Source of the DNA: Talpa occidentalis
Lineage: Eukaryota; Chordata; Mammalia; Eulipotyphla; Talpidae
Length of the DNA: 64,000 nucleotides
Direction: 5' to 3'
Assembly: GCF_014898055.3 (NCBI RefSeq)
Contig: NW_026555331.1
Span: 109,861,194 to 109,925,193 of the forward strand
Part shown: piece after piece, positions 38,501 through 53,500 of the stretch
Numbering within the stretch: the first letter of the stretch is position 1
Layout: each line of letters opens with the position of its first letter
The notes under the pieces: generated by a model
Seen by the model: the letters and a program-made list of their open reading frames with translations, nothing else
The model's database searches: none
Told to the model about the DNA's origin: nothing
Translations under genes and position numbers: made by a program

Positions 38501-41500
38501 ATAAACCAGAGACATCCTGCAGGGGAGGAGGAGGGAGAGGGATCAGAGGGAGGGAGGGAGGAGCACAGGGGACTGAGGTGATCGCGCACGGGTGCATTGG
38601 TGCAGGAAACTATGAGGACTACACGTGAGAGGGTAGGGGAAGCAAACATTGTTTAAAATTGAACAATGATGTAAAAAGTAAAAAAGAAATTAAAAAATAA
38701 TAAAAATAAAAAAACAGAAAAAGTAGAGTAAGATAATGAGAAAGACAGTTATAAGTATCATTTTCAAATCTTATTTTTTTAGGCTCTTTGAGGACTTCCA
38801 TCACTGACAAAGCTTTATTTTAAGCTCTATGTAAAGAAAATTTATTTTATATTCTTACTGGAGATGAATTTTGTAATCAAGATAAAAACAAAAGTATAAG
38901 AAATATAAAATTTGCAAACTGTCACGCAGTGTTAAAAATATCAGATTTGGGGGAGAAAAGATAATTTCAAAAGTAGTAATAATAAGTAACACAAAAAAAC
39001 AAAAGTTTTAGACAGTGCAAAATATCTAATGTAATCAAATATATAATCTGCTTTAATATGGTTATTTATAAAACCTATTTAACACTTTTCCTTCTGTATA
39101 TTAACTACATAAGATACATTAAATATTGCTGGAGAGGCAGTATCCCATAAAACAGAATCAGTTTTCTTTTATAAACCCTCAGTATCCTTTTATAATATTT
39201 ATCTTATAAATATTCAAAACATTACCATGTTCATATAAATGATCTTCTGAAATTTGTTTGGTTCAATGTACCCCACAACGTACATGGGAAATAATGAAGC
39301 TATCTGAAATAAAAATATTTTTTAAATAGTGAAAAATATGAAAAATAAACATATTCATAAGCAAAATAAATATAGGAGGAATATTACATATCAAATAATA
39401 CATATCCAGTTATACACTATTATCCAATTATATATCCAACAATAAGTCAAAGTAATTTGAACCAACCTTCTTTCTTAGTGAGAACTAAAATAGCTAGGAA
39501 AAAGTTAATACCTGTATCAAACTCACAGATAACTAACAAGGTAAAAAAGAAGTAGGAAGCTAAGACCAGAGAAAATATGGAAGTCTATCGTGATGAGCAT
39601 GACATTTTGGGTCACCTTTCTCTCAGAGACATCTGCCAATTGCCAGCCATGGGAGAGGCAGTTGAGAAGCAAGTGCATACCAATAACAAGATTCCTGGTA
39701 AGTCCCCAAACTTTGGATTGGGGTTTCAAAATGCTATACTAAAATAGAAAACAAGAAGTGAAGCAGCCCTCACTGAAGTTGACCTTTGAATTATCTCAAT
39801 GCCTGGCTGCCTCATGAGAGTTATTCAACATTATTAGTATTTTTATTAGCCTGCTAGACGCAAATTTCATTTTCCCTGGAACAAGTCCTTCAAGTTAACT
39901 CTGCAATTTTTCATAAATAATGTTCAACACCACATCAAAAATAACCCAGATACAGAGGCAGTAAGGCATTATCGCTAAGAGAGTCGAAACAGATACTTAA
40001 AGATTCTATGTAAAAGGCCAAACAGTAAATATGTTACATGTATAGGCCACTTATTCTTCTACTTTTTAAACAACAATTAAAAATCATAAACCACTCAAAA
40101 ACTGATGTCCGATATCATCAGACATAGACTTCATGCTTGACAAGTGTAAGGGAATAGCAGAAATAATTGAGAATTCCAGAGTAACAGAAGTCAGAAAAAA
40201 ATTGAAAATTTACAACTACATATTACAATAGTCAATATTTAGTCAAAATAGGTATAAAATTAAGTTAAACACAGTCAAACAAAGAAGGGATGAACTGGTT
40301 AGGAAAGGGACTACAGGTTAGAAAAAAACACCTAGAAGAACACAAAAAATGACAAAGGAAGGAAAAATACATGAAAGATATGTAAGCATATAATGAAAAG
40401 ATCTAACATATTCTTTACATATCAGAAAGAGATGAGGAAATTAAGTAAAAGCTGTATTTGAAGAGATTAGGAGGAGCCTGTTGAGCAAATGGAAAAGCGG
40501 AGCTCGCTCTAGGCAGAGGGCTTGGCGAGAGAATGGAGGAGCACCCAGGCTACTGACTGATTGCAAAAGAAATGCAGCATCATAGAGGTAGGGTACAAGG
40601 GTGATTTCTCTGTGGGGACTGTTGGGGTACTGCCAAGTTTGGATAGATTTCAACCTGTGTTCTCTGGCTCCAGCCACACTCGGCCCCACTCCTAGCCCTC
40701 CAGGGAGTTCTGCACTTCGACACCAGATTATCTGGCTAGAACATTAGAGGAGGTAAACTGGCAAGACCGGACCAGAAGTTCCTGTGCTTAAAAGGTGCTC
40801 AAAAAGTCAAATATCCTGCAGGCAAGAGAACTCTGAACTTGTGGGCCCCCTCAACAACAAAACTCTAGGAGAAGGCTAGTTTGTAGATAGCATTTACTTG
40901 ATGTTGAAATTCTTTACGTCTCAACTAGCTTTTCCAGAAATGCAGGCACTGCTGTGAGACTACAAAAAAGAGAGATACTACTCATAATTGAAAGCATGGG
41001 GTCCATGCTTCTTCTCAAAAAAATCTACCTACTAGCTGCTTAGAAAACTTCATGAAGATTCCCCATTCTACCCACAGCGGGCAAGTGGGCACCCTGACAC
41101 TTTCTGAGTGTTAAAACCACACCTCTCCCCCACTACAACCCCACCAACTCTGCAGCAAGTTCCTTGTGCGTGCTCCTGCTATGGAGGTGAGAATCAGTTC
41201 TGTTAGACAAGTAGGTCATTTAGAAAACAGAATCTGTGGGCAAGGGAGAAACCACAAGCAGTGGTTGCAGTGCTACCTTCTGGAAAATAAAAGGGAAGTT
41301 CCGACAGCAGCCTGGTGAGCTGTAAAATCTGGAAAAAACAAACAAGCTTAATAATGCTGACACCAACAGGAAGCAGGAAGTATGGAGCAGGTGTGTTCAT
41401 ACAAGGTCAGAGAAAAGTCCAGATAGAAGCAGGACGTGAATGCAATATTGCGGGTGACTGCTACTTGAAATGTAAAAAATGGCAATTCAAAACTCCAAGA

Positions 41501-44500
41501 AACATGAAGAACCAAGGAAACATGACATCAATGAAAAAATACTCAATAATCCTCTAGTAATCAAACTCAAAGATACAGAATTCTATGATTTACTGTAAGG
41601 GCAGGAATGGCCACTGAGCAGTTTTTCTAGGATCCAGCAGACCGGGTAAAGGAGGAGTCAGAGTCCTCAGCGGTTTTTTGCAGGTCTTTTATTGGGATTA
41701 CCAGGTACACGGCAGGCAGGGGTGCTGGGGGGCCGGGAGGCTGGCAGGCCTCCCAGCCCCCAGCAAGTCCTCACTCTATCTGGGCTCTCCAGCGTTCTCT
41801 GCTTCTCTCTCAGCTTCTGTTCGTTCTCGGCTTGTTGGCTTCTACTGGCGTCCCCATGACGCCGCCCTTAAAAGCACAGTCTTATCCCAGGTGGATCCCA
41901 TCTACCTATGCCCACACCCTACTCCAGGTGCCTTCCATCAGGCATGCATTCAGGACCGCAAGGATCCATCATCTATCCTGATGGCGGGAGGGCAGAAAAG
42001 CCTGACATTTTTTCTTTACCCTACATTTACCCAGTAAAGAATTCAAAATAGACACTTTTTAAACATTTAATGAGCTACAAGAGAACACAGAAAGACAATA
42101 AAGAAATCAGGAAAATATACAAAATGAAAAATTTACCAAAGAGATAGCATAGGGCAAATGAACTAATCAGGCCTCTGTGCTATTAGACTCTACAGCTATC
42201 ACCTGCAGCCTGGATTGTGTTAACATAGAAGACTCTTGGGAGTGTGGGCGTGGGGCATGTGTGCCTGATTTTGGACACTTGGAGTATGGGTGTGCACACG
42301 CATAAGTATGCACATCCAAACCTAGGGGCTCAGGGCTATAAGAGTGGCATCACTCAGAGACCAAGGGCTATGAGAGGACGAGTGACTAGAGAAGGGGGGA
42401 GACTACAAAAGAATGCCAGAGAGCGTCAGAGGGAATAAAGAGCATTTAGAAATTCGCTCCCGCCCCCTGCCTTGCCTCCCTGTGACTTGCCACTATGGAT
42501 AGAAATCATTAAAATAAGCACCAAATAGAAACTCTGATGCTGAAGTGAGATTAAATTAGAGAAAGGCAAATACTGTACATGGAATCTCAAAAGGCCAAAC
42601 TCATAGAAACAAAAAGCAGAATGGCAGTTAACAGGGTATGGTGGGAGAGAGAGGAGCAGTAGGATAATAAGAAATATTGAATAAAAGGTACAAACTTGCA
42701 ACTAGAAGATGAAAAATTTCTGGAAATCTAACACACAGTATAAATGCTTATAGTCAGTGCTATTTGAAAATTGTTAAACTAGTTCTTACATGTTCTCAAC
42801 ACAAAAAGGAAATGATAATTATTTGACTTGATAGAGGTGTGAACACTATGGTGGTAGTTACACTGCAATATAAAAATGTGTCAAAATCAATACATTTTAC
42901 ACCTTAAATTTACTTATGTCACTTCAATATAAAAGAAAAAAAAACAGAAAACCAAAAATCTAGTACGTGTTTCAAATGGATAAAAAGCATTAAAAGCAAT
43001 ATCAAAATAACCCAAAGAGCTATCTACATAGTTTCATCAGCACCCAAAATGAATACTAAGGTAAAAGAAAAACATACAGGCACAACTACAGAAACAATCA
43101 CAAATACCAAGAAAAATTGTAAATTAAACAATAGAAAAGGTCTTTGATCACCAATACTTGCCCACCCAACTGCATTCAGAGTAGAATGCAGTATGTTTTT
43201 TTTTAAATCACACTTTTATGTAAACTTTATAATTATTTCATAGTTTGAAAATCTTGGGACACAAACAATCATATTTTAAAACTTCTATCGGGCCCTCTGC
43301 AGCGCCGGTTTGTTCCCCGCCACTGGCGAGGGTCCCACAAAAATAAACAACAACAAAAAAACCACTTCTACAGAAGAAACCAAGGATATCTTGTATTCAA
43401 CTTGAATTACTCTAAAATCATCTTACCTGTGTAAAAAGTATAAACTGAGCAAACTGCCAAGGAAGCATAAAAGCAACATTGGTGAGACAGAGAGCAATAA
43501 AACGCCTTCTACCAAGGTTCGGAGCCCTTAATGGAGAGAATATTTACCAATAAGTTTCACTATAAAAATAACCTAACACTAAACTGAAAGATTAACTGCA
43601 AAATAATGACGCCTAATGATCTCTTACCTTTGAGATAATACAATAAAACAACTTTTAAAAGCTCATTAAAAAGAACTTACAATACTTGAATTATAAAAAT
43701 ACCAAGCACAATCAAAAATAAGAATTTGAAATGAAATATTGTATCTAGTTTACCAGCAAATAAAATACTTTGAACATGAAAGTTTATTTTCCTCTATGTA
43801 TGATATTAGAAATACTCCAACTAGGTCAGAAGGTAGAATTGAACTGACCCTGCATACCTCAAGATATTTAGCCTTTAAGAGCAGCAACAGCCTAAAAAGC
43901 AATTCTTGAATACAGTTAAACTAGTGCATATTCAGGGTTAAGTGATTAATGTACAATTATGAGATATATCAATAACCAACACCTTCTGCCACTGAAAATT
44001 TTAGAGTCTTTTAGAACATGAAAAAAGAAATGCAAACATTTTGTGTAAACAATACAACGGCAACTGTTTTTAAAAGATGGGCAGGATGTTTGTTTTTACA
44101 AAGGCATAGAAAGTTTTAAAAGCAAAATTTTAGTTGTATATACTTTTTAGTACTAGTATTAGAAAACACATTCACTAACTTTGGAACCTATATTCACATT
44201 GGCTTTCAAGTGTTTTAGTTATACTTTTTTCCTCTTTTCAGAGCTACTTCTTTGGGGCTACTTTTTTTTTTTTTGAGATAAAATTTACAAAAGGGCTACA
44301 TTTGTTTAGATGAGACTTCTTCTAACTATGGCTGGATGTTTTGCTCTAGTCTCCAAGAAGGACCATTTGAATTTTCAGAGTCACTTTTAACCTCTGTGAT
44401 CTTTAGCTTTGGGGACAATTTTGCATGAGTGCTAAACAAATTTAAACTCAAGTGGATCTCAGACCATGTCATGCCATGAATGTTGACAACGGAAGGAATA

Positions 44501-47500
44501 CCTTGCTTATAGTATAGTATCAATTCTGGACTAAAAAGCAGGGAAGAAATTTTTCTATTTTGAATAAATGAAAAAAAACAGTGTTTGGAGTTCCCTTGTT
44601 GACCTTAGCAGAAGAATTGAGTTAATAATGTTAATTCAGATTCAAGAAATTATCTGAATCTTGATTTGTACAGATTTGCAGTATTAACTAAATCAGATAG
44701 CATTCACAATTTCACAAGTGTACATAGGCTCTCCTCACCCTTTTCAACATCAGTTAATTATTGAACTTTGTAAACTGGTATTGAAACATTGTTTTGTTGT
44801 ACCAATCATATAAACCTTCATGGTGCAATATGTGGGTTTTTTTACACACAGACCAAAGGTGAATTTCTCAAGGTTGCTGCTGCCTACTTTAGCAGAATTT
44901 TATGGAGGATCTCTTACATTCATTTGTAATAGATAAAAATAAACCAGATTGCAAATTCTTGTCTTTTCAAAGCCTAAATCATGTAACAAGTTTTTCATCC
45001 AAATTGGTGTAGGAAAAGTTAAATTAAAATTGCATTTTATTAACCAATATAAGTGTATTTCTTTAAGCATTGTTAGGTTGAAATAAGCTTTTACAAATAA
45101 TTTCAAGCTACTCAGTTTTCTTTTATCAGCAAAACAAATTATTTTAGCTAAGGTATCCAGCAAAAACACTCAAGGATACAATTTTAAATGTTCTAATTAT
45201 CCCATTTCATTCCGTGAAACCCTGACTCTTTGAACTAACTAGTAGCACTCCAAAAGATTTTTAAGAATGGGGAAAAAACATCCTTCTAGTAATTTAACTT
45301 GGTATGAGTGGGGATAAATGGTAAGCTTCCTCCACCATCATCTTTCAGAGAAAATAATATGCCGAGCAACGATAGAAATCTGGACAGGGAAATTTCCAAA
45401 TCAATCCAAAAAAATTTGTTATGTAGGTAGTGAAACAGGTGTTAATCTGCCCCTTGCTCAAGTTTGGCAGTCACTTGAGTGTGCCACTACTTGCCTTCTT
45501 TTAGCTAACATAGAGTCTTAAGTATCTGCATGGCAATGTGCTAAGTGTTCTGTGGTTGAATTGAAAATCATGGCAAGGTCCCGGTGGTATTTTATTATCA
45601 TATAACTATATATGTAGACATCTGTATATGTGGACTTAACAAATTTACAGTTTTAAGAAAGAAAGAAATGTACACAAATGATTTTAATATAAGCACAATC
45701 TGATAAGTACTAGTAAATGAAGTACAAGTTTTCCTGGCATTTTGGAGGAGACAGTGATATTATTTCATTTAGTGCAAGATCTCATGAATATTTCATGAAA
45801 CATTACTATGACAAAGTCTATAGCAATCTGCTAATATTATTTTTATTGTGACTGTTTCTCAGACATCTTAAATTTCTCAAATGCTGAGAAAATTCCAGCC
45901 AAAAAAAGTGTCCAAGAAAAATAGTTTAGATAAAGCTGCTGTTGAACTGCTAGAAACATCAGCATTTCAGAAATATTCATAAATAAATGAATATATATAT
46001 ATACTCTAGCATTTCCTAGCATTTCCAAATTCATCTGTGCATGGAATATTTATTTTTATGAAACATACATTAATGCTCCATCAAGAACACATGCTAAAAA
46101 CAATGAATCAGAGTACATAAACTTAGAGGGAAAAAAAGTAATAGTTTCTCAAATTTTTGATTATTTAACAAAAATATATATGAATATATATACACATGCT
46201 AATTAAAACATAATTTAATTTTTACATAGTAATTTTACACTCTTAACTCATTAATCTATTTTAAAGAACAAAAATAAATTTAGTAGTTACAACTTAATAG
46301 TTGAAGTATATTTTAAGAAATTTAAACTTAATATATGATTTATAATTTATTTGTTTCATAAATAAAAATTACCTCAGAATAAAAGTTAAAATGCACATCT
46401 GAAGTACAAGAAATGGATATGAAAAACTTTCCCGGAGAGGTGGTGTCCACATCACCCGAGTAGCCTGCAATCAATAAAATGCTTAATTTGTTTCTTTGCA
46501 ATAAACATTATTAATCTAAAAATCATGGTGGACTAATTTTAATCATTTTAGCATTAAGTTCATTCATTTCTGAATGCCTTATATAGTGTCCCAGTTTTTG
46601 GAGCTCTCTTACTGGGTAGAGACCTATAAACTAGCAAGTCTAATAACAAGCCAAGCAAAAGGAAACCCAAGGGACAAACAAATTGGTAGGCATAGGAACA
46701 ATGAAAACTATAATTACAATACTATAATACCAGGTCCACATTCTAACCAGTTATGACCCTGATATCCCAAGGCTTTGGGATGTATGCCTGCCCAGAAAAA
46801 TATCTAAGCAAATGTTACCTAGGGCACTCACAAACACCAACAGGGTTTGTATATAACAAGTCTAATAGGTACAGACACATATAATAACTAATTGAAATAA
46901 TTTCTGAATTTTTAAAAAATATGTCATTAAAAGAGTTAACTACAAATTTCTAAAGTCAGCTGGAAGTACCTGAGAATCACTAATCACTAAAGTGATACAA
47001 TAATGAAAGTATTAAACATTTTTAAATATATCTTTAAAACATTATTTCTAAGATATATGGGAGAATATTATAAAAGTTTTATATCAAGAATTCTGAGATT
47101 CTAGAAATAATCTAGACTCTTTATACCTTGCAAGAGCCTTAAAATTAAAAGCTCTATTCTTTTCCCACGAAAACAAGGTTCACAAAACTGTGAACCTTGG
47201 GAGACAAATTAAAATACATAAAAGAAAGTTAACTCAGAACTCATAATTCAGCTGACATAGTCAATGAAAGGTTTTGTCTTTACGTTAACACACCAGTGAA
47301 TGACAATGCATTTCTTCATGTTAATATATTTAAAATATTTATGTACATTTTTTTTTTATTAAACATCATTGTTTTACATCCTTGCTAGTGTTTTGACAGT
47401 AGAGGATATCTCCCCTCAGGTGTAGTCATGATAGGATTCCCTTATCTAATATTTTTAAATTAGCCTAGTATTTACCTTTTCCAATAGTAAAAGACTTCTA

Positions 47501-50500
47501 CCCTATATAACCTGTGTCATGATATATTACATGTTTTGCTTCCAAATTCTCTCACTTATCACTACCATATCCTCAGCAGCTAACAGAATCTGACACATTA
47601 TGCACTCAATATTTTGTTGACTCTATCATACCCTAAATAATATTGTATATGCTTGGGACCATGTCCCAAGGGGTTGAATTAGTAATTTCTATTTTGGATT
47701 CAGATTCTGTGTTGTTAAAAGGCAGCATACTATCATACAAAGCCAGTCAGCTGTAGAACAGAAATCCAGCCTCATCATTTAGTAATGTGGAATTTTGTAA
47801 TCTTGTAGTAAACATAACCTCTCTAAATGTCAAATTTCTAACTTCTACAGTCAGTAAAACAACTACCTCCCAAAAAAAAGTTTGGTAGGAATAAATGAGA
47901 TAGTGTATATAAAATGCCTGAACTCAACAAGTATAGTATTTCCTTTTTCTACAAAATATGTGTATATACATACTAGATGTAAAATATTCATATATACATA
48001 TATGTATATATGCTAAAAACCAAGCATGACATTTCATGTCATAAATTCTATTATTACATAAAATGTGAGCTAACATGATTAAAATGACAACTTACAATAA
48101 AAGGTTCTTTAAAATATTGCAAAGTCCTAAATAATATGCAATTATATAGTTTTGATAAATATATTTCCTTATTCCTAAATAGCCCCTTCCAATTCTTAAA
48201 AACTATTTTCTAGAAAACAAACCTCTCCATGGTTGAAAAAGTAGCATAATACTGTAATTAGACCTCCAAGTTGATTCCCACTATAAAAAAGTATATAATC
48301 ATACATTAATATCAAATATAGTGATTTTTTCACAAATTACCTCTTAGAATATAAAATCATTTAAAACATCATAGTACTAAACCACATCAAATAGTGATAA
48401 AAATTCCCACTACTAAAATGTAGTAGTTTTAATCTTGAATGGACAAGAATAAAAATACATCTTTATTTTTTTTTTTTTAAATTTTCTAGAGGCATGTCTT
48501 ATTTATTTATTTATTTATTATTTGTTTGTTTGTTTGGTTTATACATGCACTGGGTACAGTCAGAAGCGCGGGAGGGTGAGAGAATTCACCAGAGCCAGAG
48601 CAGGGAGCAGAGCAGGCAGAAGGACCGAAGTACACTGCTGAGGGGAGCAGCGGGCGGCAGGAGAGGTCTACGCGCCATGTGGGACCCTCCTCCGGTGGCC
48701 GGGGAGCAGCCGGGGATCAAACCGGCGCCGCAGAGGCCGCGGGTAGCTTCGCAACCCAGCGCTCAACCGCTGCGCCACCGGGGAGGCCCAAAATACATCT
48801 TTATTTTATATTATTATAGTTAAAACATTCATTTTCAAATAAAAGACATAAGATGAACATAAAATAATTTTTAACAAACACACCAGCATACCAGTCTATG
48901 TTACATTCTTTGAATATTCTGAACAAGGCAAATCTTTGTCTTTTGAAATTGGATTTCAGTGACTAAGAGACGAAGATAGAAATCTAATAGTCTCAATTTC
49001 TACAAATATTCTTTTGTTTGAGTATCAAAGAAACAACAACATAGAATACAAAAATTAGATCAAGGACTAATACTATAAATGATTAAGAACCATTTCTAAA
49101 ATTTGTCTTTTCTTTGTTTTCTATTCATCAATATGCCCACAGCTTTACAATTGGAAGACAAGAAATACTGGTTAAATAATTGAAAAAAAGGGAACATGAG
49201 TTCAATAAAACAGAGAAAAGGTTAATGGAAAGTGATTTGCCATTGCAAATGTTCACTAAAGGATATCCACAGGATGTACTTCAACGAGGAAAAACTGAAA
49301 GAAGGAAGGCATAAGAAACAAGAATGAATGTTGCACATAGAGAGGAAAGCACGTGGATAAATCTGAGAAAGTTTTGACAAAATAATAATAATAGTAACTG
49401 CTCTGGAGATGTATAGGCCAGTAAACAATGATAATAATTAAAAATGTAAAGGGAATAGAAGGAAATATAGGCGAAACACTACGGGATTTGCACATCAAAG
49501 ACATCTTTACAGACACATCACCCAAAGCAGTGATAGTGAAGAGAAAGATAAACAGCTGGGACTACATCAAATTAAAGAGCTTCTGCACAGCAAAAGAGAC
49601 AATAACAAAAACAAAGAGAAACCCCACCAACTGGGAGAACATTTTTGCACCCAACACTAATGATAAAGGACTGATCACAAAAATCTGCAAAGAGCTGATG
49701 AGACTCAGCAACAACAAAGAAAATAATCCAGTCAAAAAATGGGCAGAAGAGCTAAAAAGAAACTTCTCTGAAGAGGAAATGCAAATGGCCAACAGACATA
49801 TGAAAAAATGTTCAACATCACTTGTAATCAGGGAAATGCAAATCAAAACTACCAGGAGATACCATCTCACACCAGTGAGAATGGCACATATTAAAAAAAC
49901 TAGCAACAACAAATGTTGGCGAGGATGTGGAGAAAAAGGAACTCTTGTGCACTGTTGGTGGGAGTGCAAACTGGTCCAACCACTATGGAGAGCTGTGTGG
50001 AGATTTCTGGACCTACTAAACATAGAGCTTCCATATGATCCAGCAATTCCACTCCTAGGTATTTACCCAGAGGACACAGAAACATCAATTCCAAAGAGCA
50101 CCTGCACTCCTATGTTTATAGCAGCACTGTTTACAATAGCTAAGCTTTGGAAACAACCCAAATGCCCAAAAATAGATGACTGGATCAAGAAGATGTGGTA
50201 CATATATACCATGGAATATTACTCAGCATTCAAAAAAGATAAACACATGCAATTTGCAGCAACATGGATGGCACTGGAAGGGATCATGCTCAGCGAAATA
50301 AGCCAAAAAGAAAAAGAAAAATACCGGATGGTCTCACTCATAGCAGGAATCTAGAAAACTTAAATAAGGGACCAGGAAAATGAATATAAGAAAGTGAAAA
50401 TCAAAATCAACAAAAACTATGAACCAGAGACACTTTTTGGGGGGTGGGGGGCGGGAGGGGAAGGATTGGGGTCAGAATGGGGCGTTTGCAATTGTATGGG

Positions 50501-53500
50501 GGAATATAAAAATAAAAATTTAATATTTGAAAAAAAAAAAAATAAAGACAATTAAATTAAAAAAAAAATAAATAAAAATCAAATGCAATTTAAGAAACTA
50601 AAAAAAAAAAAATGTAAAGGGATGTTTTCAAGTAAAGTATGAATAACAATAACATGATATTGTTAACCATTGTTGAAATGGACAGTCAACCCTCTAGGTT
50701 AGTGCAGTGGGGTGTGAAGGGAGCAGAATACAAAAAGCAAAATTTCTCCCCAAATTTCTATTCTTTTTGTTTCTTATATGCTATTGTTTTCAATGCCCTC
50801 ACAGTTTTTGGTGACCCTTTAAAAAAAAATTTATTTATTTATTTGTTTGTTCATAGAAGAACTGGGGTGTAGGCTAGAGGTGCAGGGGGTGGTGAAAGAT
50901 TCAGAGACAGAGTGGAGAGCAGAACAGGCAGATTTATTGAAGTCCACTGCTAAGGGGAGCAGCAGGTGAGACAAGAGAGGTCTGCTGCAGCATATCTGGG
51001 TTAACTCCCTGGCTGCTATCAAATTCCGGCTGCAGTGGCAACAGCATGATAGTGCTGAGACTTACCCCTTTGGTAACACTTTTATAAACATTTGTTATAT
51101 CTACATATCCTTAAAGGTAGGAGCCTAGTAATGTATTTGATAATCTAGAACTGTGTGACCAATTTAGAGAATACTATCACCTCTTAAGTACCTTTCCCCA
51201 TGAAAATATTAATTTTTAGAAGTTTAGAAGTTGTAGTTTAAAAGTTTAGAAATTATAGTGTTGTGTAATATTTTCCTAATTTAAAAAGGGTAACAAATAT
51301 GAACTACTTTCAAAAATAGAACATTTTAAAGCCTGCCAATATAATCTCAAAGTAATCCCTTTATTTCGAAATACTGACAAATTACTGTATAATTTTTTCT
51401 TATATGATATGGCATACATATGGAAAATGCATAAAAACTTAGAGACAGTTTCTTGAACAATTACAAAGTTAACATCCTTCCAATCATCTTGTCATTGAAA
51501 TAGAAAATTGATTGCACCCTGAGTCTACATTTGTCCTCTCTTGAGACAGTCATATTCTAACTTTTGTAACCATTATAGCCACTTCTGTAGAAATATCAAA
51601 CTGTTATTTACTTTGTTCTGTTTTAAACTTCATGCAAATCAAAGTATGCAATATTTTTGTGTGCCTGTATCCATTCATTCAACATTATATGTGTAAGATT
51701 CATTCATGTTGACATGTGTACTTTTATAGCTCATTCATTCTCATTATTTTATAGTAATGCATAATTTTCCGTTATATTAATCAACTACATTGTTCAGATT
51801 TCTCTGTTAATGGACATTTGAATTGTTTTTACAAGTAATTTTGCTATATTCTTGTAAATCTTTCCTGGTGCAGTGTGCAAGAGTTCCTTAGCTTTATATG
51901 CTTTAAACTGATATTGCTCAATTATAGGCATTTACATCTACACATTTACCAGATAATGTTTACTGTTTTTCTGAAATAGTTGTCCTAATTTATATGGTCA
52001 TTTACCATAAATGAAGTTCCCTCTGCAAAGCTAGTAGGAATTTAACCGTACCTCATTGTGGCTTAAATTTGTATTTACCTGATTATTAATGATATGGTCA
52101 ACTTTACAAATGTCTATTGTCATGTGGTATGCCTGAAATCTATATAGTATTGTTAGCCAATATTACTGCAGTAAAAAAGGTTATCTATGAACTGAGTGTG
52201 TGTGTGTGTATCTGTATGTGTCTCTGTCACAAGTTAAGTACATTTTTTTTACAACTTTAATCCCACATATCCAGAGACCAAAACTAGAAATAATTTGCTC
52301 TTAAAGCCAACCAAAGTTCCTTTCCATTTTTCTAATAAGCATTATAATTTTATACACTAATTAGAGGTATTTTCACTTAAAATTTAAGGAATCTAGATTG
52401 TTTAGATTCAAGAATAAGAATAAGAGGAATACCTAAGATAATATTTTTAGTGACAGCTTTAGTTTCCAGTTACATGATATTGGCTGAGCTTCTGAAAAAT
52501 ACCAAATAAATCTACAAAAGTTCCTACAGTTAATCAACTAATCTCATTAATTATCCTTTTTGTTTAATCAACAAATGTCAACTTATCCTTATAAGCTGAC
52601 TGAAACATCTTTTAAAACAGAAAGCTTACCTCAGATATGTGCCATATATGAAGAATAATCCCATCATTATTCCATTTAAAATAAAAATCACACCAACATA
52701 AAAGCAAGCAGGATCTCCCAATCCTTTGAAAAAACACAGATTGTTCAGTATTTAATAAATTACTATAATGCAATTGGGCATAATTATCTAACTGCTTTGT
52801 AATAAAGAACTTGTGAATTTGTTGGAAGCATTTGTTTTTTCATATTGCTGCTCTTTAAAATACTTACATCAGTGCTTTCCCCTTACATGAGGTATTACTA
52901 GTTATTCTATACTTCAGACTTTATTGTAGTCAAGTTTATACTCAAACGAAGTATTATTATATCAGTGAAATTCACTATATTCTCAGCATGTAAAAATAAA
53001 TGGGAAATGCATGAATTTGATAGATATTTTGGAAGCAAAATCAACAATATTTGCTAATTGCTTTATGAGAGAAGGCAAGGAAAATGAAATCATGTAACAA
53101 TGTTTGGTTTCTGGCTTAGGTAATTGAGTCCCTTTGAAGGGTAGGAAATATTTTAAAAGTAGGAGGTTTGAATTGCTACATCTCATTGTGAATTATTATT
53201 TTGAGGTACATGAGAGAGACCTTAATGTGAAGTGGCTACCTGTGTACATACATATATATTAATAAGATGAAAGTTCCAGGCTGAATATAGACTTCCAGTT
53301 ATCTGTTTATAGATGATACCTGAAGACATGAAAATGCAAAAATTCCTTTAAGGAGATTACAAGACTGGAGAAAAAGAGTATGCATGATAGAGCCAAGAGT
53401 CATTAAACATTGAAGGGAGGTCTATAAAAGAAAAGTTATTAAAAAATACTGCAAAGGAATGATCAGAGAAGTAGAAGTAGAAGTAGAAGGAATCCAAAAG

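Noticed and set aside
41678..42037. 119-codon open frame on the plus strand
   Set aside because: Lies across the solo LTR in antisense; no retroviral domain and no splice context.
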